Shown here piece by piece: positions 43,653 through 51,688 of a DNA stretch of 64,000 nucleotides. The notes under the pieces were generated by a model that saw nothing but the letters and a program-made list of their open reading frames with translations, was not told where the DNA came from and made no database searches. The stretch is from assembly GCF_019957155.1 (NCBI RefSeq), contig NZ_JAIPME010000002.1:930001-994000 (forward strand). The letters are read 5' to 3'. A program made the translations under genes and the position numbers. Position 1 is the stretch's first letter, and each line of letters begins with the position of its first letter. This stretch comes from Anaerococcus murdochii. Lineage in GTDB: Bacteria; Bacillota; Clostridia; Tissierellales; Peptoniphilaceae.

Positions 43653-44657
43653 ATGGTAGGAATCATCCTTGCAAGCCACGGGGCTTTTGCAGAGGGGATC
43701 AAGGAGTCTGCTCAAATGATTTTTGGAGCTCAAGATAAGTTTGAAGCAGTTGTTCTCAAGCCTTCCATGGGTCCAGATGAATTTAGGGCAAATCTAGAGG
43801 CGGCTATTAAAAAAGTCGATTCAGAACAAATCCTATTTTTATGCGACCTTTGGGGCGGCACACCTTTTAACCAATCTTCAGCTGTTTTTGACGGCCATGA
43901 AGAAAATTGGGCTATTGTCGCAGGTCTAAACCTTCCTATGGTAATCGAGGCTCTATCTGAAAGATTCACAGTTGAATCTTCTCATGAGATTGCCAAGGTT
44001 ATTATAAATAGTGCCAAGGACGGCATTAAGGGAAAACCTGATGAAATTAACCCAGCAGAGAAAAAGGCAGCAGCAAACGAGGCGGCAGATAGTGAAGTCG
44101 AGAAAAAAGTTGTTGGAGGAACTATTCCAGAAGGCACAGTTCTTGGCGATGGCAAGATTAAAATCGGCCTTGCTAGGATCGACACAAGACTTCTTCACGG
44201 CCAAGTTGCAACTACTTGGACAAAGACAGTTGGTCCTGACAGGATTATCGTCGTTTCAGACAAGGTAGCCCACGATGAGCTTAGAAAATCAATGATTATG
44301 GAGGCTGCTCCTCCAGGAGTTAAGGTTCACGTTATTCCAATTAAGAAGATGAACGAAATTGACAAGGACCCACGTTTTGGTCTAACCAAGGCTTTGCTTC
44401 TATTTGAAACCCCACAAGACGTTCTAGAATACGTTGAAGGTGGCGGAGAACTTTCTGAAGTCAACCTCGGTTCTATGGCCCACTCTAAGGGCAAGGTTGT
44501 TGTGACAAACGCCCTTGCTATGGGCCCTGAAGATGTGGAAACCCTTGAGAAATTAAAGGCTAAGGGCATCAAATTTGATGTTAGAAAGGTGCCAGCTGAC
44601 AGGGCTGAAAACCTAGATAGCCTTCTTCAAAAAGCGAAATCTGAATTAAATATATAG
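43653..44657 (+). CDS. PTS mannose/fructose/sorbose family EIIAB (second copy)
   Basis: 334 residues, close paralog of the protein at 36763-37755 with the same start (VGIILASHGAFAEGIKESA). Phosphorylated His9 in the IIA domain and His182 in the IIB domain (RIDTRLLHGQVATTW). The linker between the domains (about 130-165) is Ala/Glu-rich and differs most. AAAGGAG precedes the ATG. First gene of the second PTS operon. Confidence 0.95.
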   Translation: MVGIILASHGAFAEGIKESAQMIFGAQDKFEAVVLKPSMGPDEFRANLEAAIKKVDSEQILFLCDLWGGTPFNQSSAVFDGHEENWAIVAGLNLPMVIEALSERFTVESSHEIAKVIINSAKDGIKGKPDEINPAEKKAAANEAADSEVEKKVVGGTIPEGTVLGDGKIKIGLARIDTRLLHGQVATTWTKTVGPDRIIVVSDKVAHDELRKSMIMEAAPPGVKVHVIPIKKMNEIDKDPRFGLTKALLLFETPQDVLEYVEGGGELSEVNLGSMAHSKGKVVVTNALAMGPEDVETLEKLKAKGIKFDVRKVPADRAENLDSLLQKAKSELNI

Positions 44658-44666
44658 GAGAGATTA

Positions 44667-45482
44667 ATGAATTTTATTAATATAATTTTAATCGGCCTAG
44701 TAGCTTTCCTTGCAGGTTGTGAAGGTATTTTGGACCAATTCCAATTCCACCAACCAGTTGTTGCTTGTACCCTAATCGGTCTTGTAACAGGCCATCTTAA
44801 GGAAGGTATCATACTTGGCGGTTCACTTCAAATGATTGCCCTCGGTTGGGCAAACGTAGGTGCGGCAGTTGCCCCAGATGCGGCTTTGGCTTCAGTAGCT
44901 TCAGCTATTATCATGGTTCTTGCCCTAGAAGGTGGTAGTGCTAATGCGACAGATGCTATAAACACATCTATCACCCTTGCTATCCCACTATCAGTAGCAG
45001 GACTTTTCCTAACCATGCTTGCTAGAACTTTGGCTATTCCATTAGTTCACGGTATGGATGCAGCGGCAGAAAATGCTAACTTTGGCAAGATTGAAACCCT
45101 ATCATGGCTAGCAGTTGCCATGCAAGGTGTCCGTATCCTAGTTCCAGCCCTTGCCCTTTGTTTCATCCCACCAGCTGTTGTCACAGAACAACTTAACAGG
45201 ATGCCAGAATGGCTAACAGGCGGTATGGCAGTAGGCGGTGGCATGGTAGCAGCAGTAGGTTATGCGATGGTAATCAACATGATGAGTACAAAAGAAACCT
45301 GGCCATTCTTTGCCCTTGGTTTTGTAATTGCAGCCATTCAAAAACTAACCCTAATCGCTCTAGGTGTTATAGGCGTTGTTCTTGCAATAATTTATATGAC
45401 CCTAAAGAGCCTTGCTACATCTAACCCAGGCGGAAATGCCGGTTCTGGTGACCCACTTGGCGATATAATCAATGATTATTAA
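44667..45482 (+). CDS. PTS mannose/fructose/sorbose family EIIC (second copy)
   Basis: 271 residues, polytopic. Same signature as the first copy: FQFHQPVVACTLIG, GGSLQMIALGWANVGAAVAPD and GGMAVGGGMVAAVGYAM. C-terminal acidic tail GDPLGDIINDY. High identity with 37765-38592 points to an ancestral operon duplication. The second copy uses codons such as ACC, CTT and GCC more often. Confidence 0.95.
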   Translation: MNFINIILIGLVAFLAGCEGILDQFQFHQPVVACTLIGLVTGHLKEGIILGGSLQMIALGWANVGAAVAPDAALASVASAIIMVLALEGGSANATDAINTSITLAIPLSVAGLFLTMLARTLAIPLVHGMDAAAENANFGKIETLSWLAVAMQGVRILVPALALCFIPPAVVTEQLNRMPEWLTGGMAVGGGMVAAVGYAMVINMMSTKETWPFFALGFVIAAIQKLTLIALGVIGVVLAIIYMTLKSLATSNPGGNAGSGDPLGDIINDY

Positions 45483-45491
45483 GGAGTGACT

Positions 45492-46424
45492 ATGACAGAT
45501 ACAGTAAATAACAAAAAAATTCTTCTTTCAGATGCTACTCGTAAAAAAGTGTGGTGGCGTCACCAATTCCTCCAAGGTTCTTGGAACTACGAAAGAATGC
45601 AAAACGGTGGTTGGGCATTTTCTATGATCCCAGCTATCAAAGAATTATATCCAAAAAAAGAAGACCAAGTAGAAGCTCTTAAAAGACACTTAGAGTTCTA
45701 CAATACCCACCCTTACGTTTCAAGCCCTGTTATGGGTGTAACCCTCGCTATGGAAGAGGAAAGAGCCAACGGCACACCAATCGACGATGCAGCTATCCAA
45801 GGTGTGAAGGTTGGTATGATGGGACCTCTAGCAGGTGTAGGGGATCCAGTATTCTGGTTTACCCTTCGTCCAATCCTAGGTGCCCTTGGTGCATCTATGG
45901 CTCTTACAGGTTCAATCATTGGTCCACTTATTTTCTTCATAGCCTGGAATGCAATCAGGATGATCTTTGAGTGGAAGACCCAAGAAATGGGCTACAAGGC
46001 AGGAAACCAAATCACCAAAGACCTTTCAGGCGGACTTTTAGGTAGGATTACCCTCATGGCATCCATCCTTGGTATGTTCATAATAGGTGCCCTAGTACAA
46101 AGATGGGTATCAGTAAACTTTGCAGTTGACGTTGCAAAAGTAACCCAACAACCAGGTTCTTACATTGATTGGGCAGCACTTCCAGCAGGTGCAGAAGGCA
46201 TCCAAGCGGCTCTAAAACAATATGCAGCCATAGGATCTACAGCCCTTGACCCAGTTAAGGTGACAACCCTACAACAAAACTTAGACTCACTAATACCAGG
46301 CCTTGTACCATTACTACTAACCCTTGGTATTTGTAAGCTATTAAAGAAAAACGTATCACCAATCACAATTATCCTTGCTCTTTTTGCTATAGGTATAGTT
46401 GCGAAATATTTCCACATTATGTAA
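45492..46424 (+). CDS. PTS mannose/fructose/sorbose family EIID (second copy)
   Basis: 310 residues from the ATG behind AAGGAG (45481-45486); a GTG six bases earlier overlaps that RBS and is unlikely. Motifs WWRHQFLQGSWNYERMQNGG, RHLEFYNTHPYV and PLAGVGDPVFWF as in the first copy. Forms the membrane carrier with EIIC. Confidence 0.95.
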   Translation: MTDTVNNKKILLSDATRKKVWWRHQFLQGSWNYERMQNGGWAFSMIPAIKELYPKKEDQVEALKRHLEFYNTHPYVSSPVMGVTLAMEEERANGTPIDDAAIQGVKVGMMGPLAGVGDPVFWFTLRPILGALGASMALTGSIIGPLIFFIAWNAIRMIFEWKTQEMGYKAGNQITKDLSGGLLGRITLMASILGMFIIGALVQRWVSVNFAVDVAKVTQQPGSYIDWAALPAGAEGIQAALKQYAAIGSTALDPVKVTTLQQNLDSLIPGLVPLLLTLGICKLLKKNVSPITIILALFAIGIVAKYFHIM

Positions 46425-46425
46425 T

Positions 46426-46782
46426 ATGGTAGAAAGTCAAAACACCAAGATCGACTACCAAACTAAGGCAAATTACCTGGGAGGGTTCACCAGCCATGGT
46501 GACCTCCTAGTAGGTAATAGGGCCCTAGAATATTACAACGAAAGAAATGTCAGAGATTTTATTCAAATTCCATACACAGAAATTAAAATGGTGACAGCAT
46601 CGGTATTTTTTAAGAAAAAGATTACCCGCTTTGCTATCCACACCAAAAAAAACGGGGATTTTATCTTTAATAGCCCTGACAACAAGGCTATCCTAAGAGC
46701 CCTTAACAAATATCTTCCAGATGACAAATTAAGGAGGTCTTTGACTGTGTGGGACTATTTGAAAAGGAAGTTTAAAAAATAA
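46426..46782 (+). CDS. DUF956 family protein (ManO-like, second copy)
   Basis: 118 residues from the ATG one base after the EIID stop; same length as the copy at 39528-39884. Shares GGFTSHGDLLVGNRALEYYN and FIQIPYTEIKMV. The pairing with the PTS is thus kept in both operons. Basic C-terminus (YLKRKFKK). Confidence 0.87.
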   Translation: MVESQNTKIDYQTKANYLGGFTSHGDLLVGNRALEYYNERNVRDFIQIPYTEIKMVTASVFFKKKITRFAIHTKKNGDFIFNSPDNKAILRALNKYLPDDKLRRSLTVWDYLKRKFKK

Positions 46783-46805
46783 ACTCCCGGTAGGGGAGTT
46801 TTATT
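46782..46805 (+). terminator. Terminator of second PTS operon
   Basis: AACTCCC (46782-46788) with GGGGAGTT (from 46793), then TTTATTTT. The stem begins in the stop region. Confidence 0.8.
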
Positions 46806-46921
46806 TTCCCGACAAGTGAAAACATTTTCTTGTAGGGGTAGAAATTTTATGCGAAATATTATATAATATTATTATATAGTATTCGTGCCTGAAAGTGGGT
46901 AAAATGGGGGTTGGGGAATTG

Positions 46922-46942
46922 GACGTCACAAAACCGTCACAT
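46922..46942. repeat. Direct repeat next to integrase, possible arm site
   Basis: CGTCACA occurs at 46924-46930 and 46935-46941, 11 bases apart, about one helical turn. It lies directly beyond the end of the integrase gene, where an attachment site and integrase arm sites are expected. The core attL cannot be defined without the other end of the prophage. Confidence 0.4.
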
Positions 46943-47968
46943 TTATAAACTTTGTATAGCTTGTTTAGATAATTCTTTTGTCTTTTTATTGACGTGAGCG
47001 TAATTTTTAATTATTGTATTTAAATCATCTCCTGCTAGATAGGCAACAGTTATTAGGTCTACGTTATTTTGGATTAGTTTTGTTATAAAAGTGTGCCTAA
47101 AATCATGACAAGTCAATCCTTCGAGATAAGTGTTTTTCAATATCTTTCTTAATTGCTTATTGACCTTTTGTTCTAATGCTTTTAAGGTGAATAATCTGTT
47201 GTCAATGTTGGTAATTTTTTGAAATCTCCTCCACCATTGTAAGTGTTTTATTAATTTATTATTAATCGGAACAACTCTGTCCGAATTAATTGACTTTGTA
47301 TCAGAAAAAGTTTGATTTGCGGTATAAAGTTGCTTGTTTATAGTTATAGAGTCTTTACTTATGTTATCCCAGGTGAGTCCGTTTAGTTCTGATATTCTAA
47401 CACCTGTGTAATAGAGGATAATGATGGATATATAAACAACCTCATCTCTAGTTCTATTTAAAATAAATTCTAAATCTTCATCTGCTACTATAAAAGTTTT
47501 ACTTTCTTTTTTAGGCTGCTTTTTATAAAAAGGATTGTCGACTTTTATATTCAACTCTTCAATAAGAAAGTTATAAAACATTCTCATATATTTAACGTGT
47601 GAATAACTAGCATCCCTACAAATATTTTTAATATCGTGAGCGGTCACCTGATAGACCATCTTATCATCAAACCAATTAGCATTTCTGATATTAGAAGAAA
47701 CAGTCAAATACGTACTATGTTTAACTTCTTTTTTCTTTGTTTCAAGGTAGATTTCTTTTAGTTGTCCGATTGTCATTTTGTCATAATCTGTTTCTATCTT
47801 TTTTTGCCATTCTGCTTTTTTAATTGTGGCCCATTGTTTGGCTTCTGTACTACCTGTAAATGTTTTTGATTCTACTTGTTTCCAAGTGCCGTTTTGTTTT
47901 TGTCTAATTATTACTTGCAATTTACCGCTGTCTTTACGTTTTCTGATTGTAGATGATGTTAGAAACAT
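46943..47968 (-). CDS. int: Phage tyrosine recombinase (integrase)
   Basis: 341 residues from the ATG preceded by AAGGAG; the frame is open a further 19 codons upstream, without an RBS. An N-terminal AP2-like arm-binding domain, a SAM-like core-binding domain (about 65-150) and a catalytic domain with Arg191 (GVRISEL), His288 and Arg291 (CHDFRHTF) and Tyr323 (NYAHV). It inserts and, with an excisionase, removes the prophage. Leftmost prophage gene. Confidence 0.94.
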   Translation of the reverse strand: MFLTSSTIRKRKDSGKLQVIIRQKQNGTWKQVESKTFTGSTEAKQWATIKKAEWQKKIETDYDKMTIGQLKEIYLETKKKEVKHSTYLTVSSNIRNANWFDDKMVYQVTAHDIKNICRDASYSHVKYMRMFYNFLIEELNIKVDNPFYKKQPKKESKTFIVADEDLEFILNRTRDEVVYISIIILYYTGVRISELNGLTWDNISKDSITINKQLYTANQTFSDTKSINSDRVVPINNKLIKHLQWWRRFQKITNIDNRLFTLKALEQKVNKQLRKILKNTYLEGLTCHDFRHTFITKLIQNNVDLITVAYLAGDDLNTIIKNYAHVNKKTKELSKQAIQSL

Positions 47969-48023
47969 TACTTTCTCCTTTCTGTAAAATGTGTTATAAT
48001 GAAAATAGCATATTAAGGTATGC

Positions 48024-48069
48024 AAAAAGAGACTCTTGCTTTTGTCGTGATTAGCGTGGGTCTTTTTTA
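48024..48069 (-). terminator. Possible terminator of the prophage lipoprotein gene
   Basis: AAAAAGAGAC (48024-48033) pairs with GTCTTTTTT (from 48060) across a long loop. On the minus strand it ends in a T-run, between the lipoprotein and integrase genes. Confidence 0.45.
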
Positions 48070-48073
48070 TTAT

Positions 48074-48646
48074 TTAATTTTTAACTGTATAGGTTAGTTG
48101 CCTATAAAATGTTTGTTCTCCGTTTATTTCTTGGATTACCTCTACTATATGTTTCCCTTTACTTAACAAATCTTTTTCTAAAGTGAGCATGTTTTGTGAA
48201 TAAACATCTTTAGACAATTGTAAGGTGGTGTTTTCTTTACCGTCTATATAAACACGTGTTGGTTCGTTTCCATTAATGTCTACATTTTTCGCATCCAAGT
48301 CTATGGAAGTCATACTTGTATTCTTATTGACAATTAATATAACGTCTTTACCTTCTCCACCTGGTGTTCTTAAAATAATATCACCCTCACCTTTTTCTTC
48401 ACCACCTATAATCTTTGTTTCATTTTGGGTTATATCTGTTGACACTGTTTCTAAATTTTCAGATGAGTTCGAATTGTCTTCATTTGATGATTCAAGTTGT
48501 GATTTTAATTTCTTATTTTCTTCTTCAAGTTCACCTATTCTTTTCAATAATTCTTCGTTTGTAGAATTATTATTGTTTGTTTTATGATTACAAGAGATTA
48601 AAGCAATAGTAATTAATCCCGTTATTAATAAATGTTTTACTTTCAT
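48074..48646 (-). CDS. Prophage lipoprotein, candidate superinfection exclusion factor
   Basis: 190 residues. Signal peptide MKVKHLLITGLITIALISC (lipobox LISC), an Asn-rich stretch, a short coiled coil (LLKRIGELEEENKKLKSQL), and a beta-rich C-terminal domain (TRVYIDGKENTTLQL, KGKHIVEVIQEINGEQ). It lies between the integrase and repressor genes and reads with them, so it should be made in the lysogen. Surface lipoproteins at this place in other Gram-positive prophages block DNA entry of related phages. That role here is inference. Confidence 0.8.
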   Translation of the reverse strand: MKVKHLLITGLITIALISCNHKTNNNNSTNEELLKRIGELEEENKKLKSQLESSNEDNSNSSENLETVSTDITQNETKIIGGEEKGEGDIILRTPGGEGKDVILIVNKNTSMTSIDLDAKNVDINGNEPTRVYIDGKENTTLQLSKDVYSQNMLTLEKDLLSKGKHIVEVIQEINGEQTFYRQLTYTVKN

Positions 48647-49281
48647 TATCTGCTCCCCAATGTGTACATACCTATCATTTCACCTAAGATACGAACATTT
48701 AGACCATCTTCTTCGTTTATGATAATAGGTGTGTAGGCCTTGTTTTCTGGTTGTAGGATTATTTGATTGTCGTGTTTATAAAACCTTTTTAGGGTAGTTT
48801 CATTGTCTATGATGACTGCCGCTATCTTTCCATTTTCTACCTCGGGTGTTTCTTTGAAGAATACTAGGTCACCATCATTTATACCTGCATCTATCATTGA
48901 ATCACCTCTTGCTTTTAACATAAAGTTTGGTCTACCCAATTCAGCATCCCATTGAAAGAGGTTGTCATAGTTTTCTTGACAAAGTATAGGTTCACCACAG
49001 GCTATTTCCCCTAACAAAGGAACTGTGATTATTTCTTTTATAACCTTAACGCCTGGGATTTCAGAAAGATTTCTTTTGTCTTCTGTTAGGTCTGATTTAT
49101 ATATGCCAAAGAAGTCTGCCATTTGTTGTATTCTATCTATACGAGGATAAGTTTGGCAATGCAACCAATTAAATACAGTTGTATCATTAAATCCTATCTT
49201 TCTTGAAAATTCTGTAGGGGTTAAATTGTGTTTATCTAACTGTCGTTTTAGATTCATAGAAAATACTTTTTTATTATTCAT
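48646..49281 (-). CDS. Phage repressor, XRE HTH with S24 peptidase domain
   Basis: 211 residues. N-terminal XRE helix-turn-helix (about 9-65, TPTEFSRKIGFNDTTVFNWL) and C-terminal LexA/CI-like S24 domain: cleavage region GEIACGEPI (near 91-99), Ser128 in ARGDSMIDAG and Lys165 in TTLKRF. It should keep the prophage silent and be self-cleaved upon RecA activation. It faces the HTH gene at 49435 across an operator region. Confidence 0.93.
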   Translation of the reverse strand: MNNKKVFSMNLKRQLDKHNLTPTEFSRKIGFNDTTVFNWLHCQTYPRIDRIQQMADFFGIYKSDLTEDKRNLSEIPGVKVIKEIITVPLLGEIACGEPILCQENYDNLFQWDAELGRPNFMLKARGDSMIDAGINDGDLVFFKETPEVENGKIAAVIIDNETTLKRFYKHDNQIILQPENKAYTPIIINEEDGLNVRILGEMIGMYTLGSR

Positions 49282-49304
49282 TTCTAGCTCCTTTCTACAG
49301 TTTT

Positions 49305-49333
49305 ATTATATCACACACCATTTAAAAAGTAAA
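49305..49333 (-). promoter_or_regulatory. Promoter of the repressor (lysogenic) operon
   Basis: On the minus strand, TTTACT (49328-49333), a 17-base spacer and TGATATAAT with hexamer at 49305-49310. An operator-like CCATTTAAAA (49318-49327) lies between the two hexamers. Confidence 0.6.
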
Positions 49334-49371
49334 ATATTTCTTATCAAATTTAAAAAAATACATTTAAACGC

Positions 49372-49400
49372 TTGACACCCCATTTAAAAGGTGGTAGACT
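49372..49400 (+). promoter_or_regulatory. Early lytic promoter of the prophage
   Basis: TTGACA (49372-49377), a 17-base spacer and TAGACT (49395-49400). The spacer is filled by the second operator, so the repressor should block it. Confidence 0.65.
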
Positions 49401-49434
49401 ATAGTTGTGAGTATGAAAAAAGGAGGTAAAAATA

Positions 49435-49671
49435 TTGGAAGTTTTTAGAATTAGTTTAAAAGCCGCTAGAGTAAATGCCAACATGACAGCAAAACAAGTC
49501 AGTGAAGATTTACACAAAACTGAAAAAACAATACTTAGTTGGGAAAATGGTATTACACCAATACCAGTCGACCAATTTTATAAGTTGTGTGGATTATATG
49601 AAATCAAACCTGACTATGTTCAAGTGCCTGTAGTTGATGATGGTATTGACAATGATTTTGTTTGCCAATAA
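49435..49671 (+). CDS. XRE family HTH protein (Cro-like)
   Basis: 78 residues from a TTG start fixed by AGGAGG at 49421-49426. A single helix-turn-helix domain (residues 5-60: ARVNANMTAKQVSEDLHKTE, WENGITPIP). First gene of the early operon, opposite the repressor, so the Cro role is likely by position. Confidence 0.85.
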   Translation: MEVFRISLKAARVNANMTAKQVSEDLHKTEKTILSWENGITPIPVDQFYKLCGLYEIKPDYVQVPVVDDGIDNDFVCQ

Positions 49672-49712
49672 ACCCCATTTTAAATGGATTAAGGAGGTAA
49701 TGCTTATAAGTA

Positions 49713-50093
49713 ATGCTGGCTAATAAATTAAAACAATTTAGAAAACAAGAAGATAGGAATCAAGAAAACTTTGCTCATATTATGGGTGTTCACGTCAATA
49801 CTTATAGACGATTTGAAAATAATGAAACTGAACTACCTGTGACTTGTGCGAAGAAACTTGGTGATTATTTTGAAATTAATTGGTGGGAACTTTATGAAAT
49901 AGAAGTTGCCAATAGGAGGACAAGGGGACTTAAAATGACGGTAAAAGATTTAATTTATAAATTAATGCTTAGTCACCCTGATGCGGTAGTTAAGATTGTA
50001 GAAAGCCCAGAAGAAAACCCTGGAGATGATATTGTTGATGTCATTGACGCAAGAAATGAAGTCTTATTAGAATATGGAAAAGACGAGGTGTGA
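49713..50093 (+). CDS. XRE family HTH protein
   Basis: 126 residues. N-terminal helix-turn-helix (residues 3-60: FRKQEDRNQENFAHIMGVHV, YRRFENNETELP), then a C-terminal tail with acidic residues. AAGGAGG lies 15 bases before this ATG, too far for best use, and serves better a seven-codon frame starting at 49700. A stop at 49707 prevents a longer N-terminus. Possibly an antirepressor or second early regulator. Confidence 0.78.
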   Translation: MLANKLKQFRKQEDRNQENFAHIMGVHVNTYRRFENNETELPVTCAKKLGDYFEINWWELYEIEVANRRTRGLKMTVKDLIYKLMLSHPDAVVKIVESPEENPGDDIVDVIDARNEVLLEYGKDEV

Positions 50094-50100
50094 ATGATAC

Positions 50101-50382
50101 ATGGAAAAGACTGTGATACCTATCAAAGAACTTGCTCAAAGATGGTCTTGTACAGAGTCTTATATTTATAAACTTGAAGGACAGGGAGTATTAACTCGCA
50201 CAAAACTTTCTAAAGTTTGTTATCCGATAGGACAGGTGAGGAAACTCGAACTATCCGAGGAAGAAGCACCGACTTTAAACAAGGTGAGGGAACTAACAGA
50301 AGAAAACAAGAAACTTATGAAAGAAAATGAGTTTTTGAGAAAGTCTGTGGCTAACCTTAGCAAGGTGGTTTATGGAGAATAG
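50101..50382 (+). CDS. Excisionase/MerR-type HTH protein with coiled coil
   Basis: 93 residues. Residues 5-45 (VIPIKELAQRWSCTESYIYK, GVLTRTKLSKVCYPIGQV) form a winged helix like phage excisionases; residues 58-88 are a coiled coil (LTEENKKLMKENEFLRKSV). It could be the excisionase for the integrase, though it lies among early genes and not next to int. Confidence 0.72.
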   Translation: MEKTVIPIKELAQRWSCTESYIYKLEGQGVLTRTKLSKVCYPIGQVRKLELSEEEAPTLNKVRELTEENKKLMKENEFLRKSVANLSKVVYGE

Positions 50383-50641
50383 GAGGATGAGAAAAATTAA
50401 GATACCTAAAAGAAGTGAAAGAATAAGGCTCATTAAAAAGGGTGCTAAGAATTTAGATGAATGGTTGTTACTTGCTGAACTTGAAAAAATGGTTAAGGAT
50501 AGGTTGACAGAAAAACTTTTAATTACGGCTGTGGCATTAATGTGGTTGTTTGTTGGTGTGTATGGTCAAACTATTTATTGCACCCTGTGGGGAATACCTT
50601 TAACAATTATAACGCTTTTGGTAGGAGTGTGGATTTTGTGA
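50372..50641 (+). CDS. Small membrane protein of prophage
   Basis: 89 residues: a basic N-terminal half (KIKIPKRSERIRLIKKG) and two hydrophobic segments in the C-terminal half (LLITAVALMWLFVGVYG, IPLTIITLLVGVWIL). It overlaps the genes on both sides. No family recognised. Confidence 0.6.
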   Translation: MENRRMRKIKIPKRSERIRLIKKGAKNLDEWLLLAELEKMVKDRLTEKLLITAVALMWLFVGVYGQTIYCTLWGIPLTIITLLVGVWIL

Positions 50642-50826
50642 ATGAAGAAGAATATGCAATAAGGGAATTGTTCAGGACAGCGTGGTTAGAAGAGCTTTAT
50701 AAAATGAGAGAAATTTTATTACACAAGAAGGCCACACCTGATAATATTAGAAAACTTAAACAGATAGATGAATTAATAGAGGAAAAAAATAAAAGAACTG
50801 AATATTTGAAGAAAAGTATTGTTTAG
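50638..50826 (+). CDS. Small hypothetical phage protein
   Basis: 62 residues from a GTG overlapping the previous stop (GTGA), with AGGAG at 50623-50627. The frame is open further upstream to 50542, but that part is a shadow of the membrane protein gene. Charged helical protein, no family recognised. Confidence 0.65.
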   Translation: MNEEEYAIRELFRTAWLEELYKMREILLHKKATPDNIRKLKQIDELIEEKNKRTEYLKKSIV

Positions 50827-50835
50827 GAGGATTAG

Positions 50836-51084
50836 ATGGATAAGTACGATATGAGAACTTATATTGAAAAGAATTTTGACAGAATTATAGAAGACCATTT
50901 TAAGGAGTTAAAACGAGAATTTATCTACTTTAATGGAAAATTTGGTGTGATTATAGACAATATCGATACTTTAAATTTTTATAAAGCATGGAAAGAGTCA
51001 CCAAATTTCAAGGCAACGGTCTTCTTAGAAGAAATAGAAGGAGATGGTGAAGATAGTAAAGACAAAAAAGGAACTGAATTATGA
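50836..51084 (+). CDS. Small hypothetical phage protein
   Basis: 82 residues, acidic, with aromatic residues (YFNGKFGVIIDNIDTLNFY). AGGAGG precedes the ATG. Its last 41 bases overlap the start of the metallohydrolase gene in another frame. Not recognised. Confidence 0.65.
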   Translation: MDKYDMRTYIEKNFDRIIEDHFKELKREFIYFNGKFGVIIDNIDTLNFYKAWKESPNFKATVFLEEIEGDGEDSKDKKGTEL

Positions 51085-51688
51085 AATTATAGGTAGTGGG
51101 TCTAGTGGAAATTGTGTAATCATTGAAGATATGATGTTTGATTGTGGTGTGCCTTATAAGGAAATAGGAGATAAGCTCTATGATATTAAATATCTTTTTA
51201 TAACCCATAGACACTCTGACCATATTAAAACAAACACTATGAACGCAATTATAAAGAATTTCCCAAGACTTAAAATAATAGCAAATTATGATGTGGCAAG
51301 AATTGTGCCAACTTATGACATTGTTGGAGATGTGACTGAACTTGATTTAGGTGATAGAACTGTACAAGCTTTTAAGTGTTATCACGACGTACCCACAACA
51401 GGTTTTGTAGTGAGTATGGATGACACTAACCTTATATATGCAACTGATACAGCAAGCCTTAAAGACGCACCTGATATAAAATACGACTATATGTTTATAG
51501 AAAGCAACCACGATGAAAAAAAGGTTGATGCAATAAGAAACAAATCTTTAAAGCTTTATGGTTATGATGCTTGGAAAGGGGCAATGAGGCATTTATCCAC
51601 ACAAAAGTCAAGAGAATTTTATTATTTACACAGGAGGGATAAAGACAGTAAGTGGATTGAACTACACAAGAGTAAGAGATTCTACTGA
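51044..51688 (+). CDS. MBL-fold metallohydrolase (phage)
   Basis: 214 residues. Metallo-beta-lactamase fold: GSGSSGNCVIIEDMMFDCG at the N-terminus, THRHSDH (the HxHxDH metal site, residues about 55-61), a downstream His (CYHDVPT) and Asp (YATDTASL). Close to the YycJ/WalJ and phage nuclease-like subgroup. The substrate may be DNA or RNA. AAGGAG abuts the ATG. Confidence 0.85.
   Translation: MVKIVKTKKELNYEIIGSGSSGNCVIIEDMMFDCGVPYKEIGDKLYDIKYLFITHRHSDHIKTNTMNAIIKNFPRLKIIANYDVARIVPTYDIVGDVTELDLGDRTVQAFKCYHDVPTTGFVVSMDDTNLIYATDTASLKDAPDIKYDYMFIESNHDEKKVDAIRNKSLKLYGYDAWKGAMRHLSTQKSREFYYLHRRDKDSKWIELHKSKRFY

Larger units (their letters stand above)
49318..49687. promoter_or_regulatory. Phage operators with CCATTTAAA core
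   Basis: Three sites share the core: 49318-49327, 49380-49389 (flanked by CACC and GGTGG) and 49675-49687 (perfect palindrome CCATTTTAAATGG). The first lies in the repressor promoter, the second in the early promoter, the third between the first two early genes. They are the likely binding sites of the S24 repressor and the small HTH protein. Confidence 0.6.
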
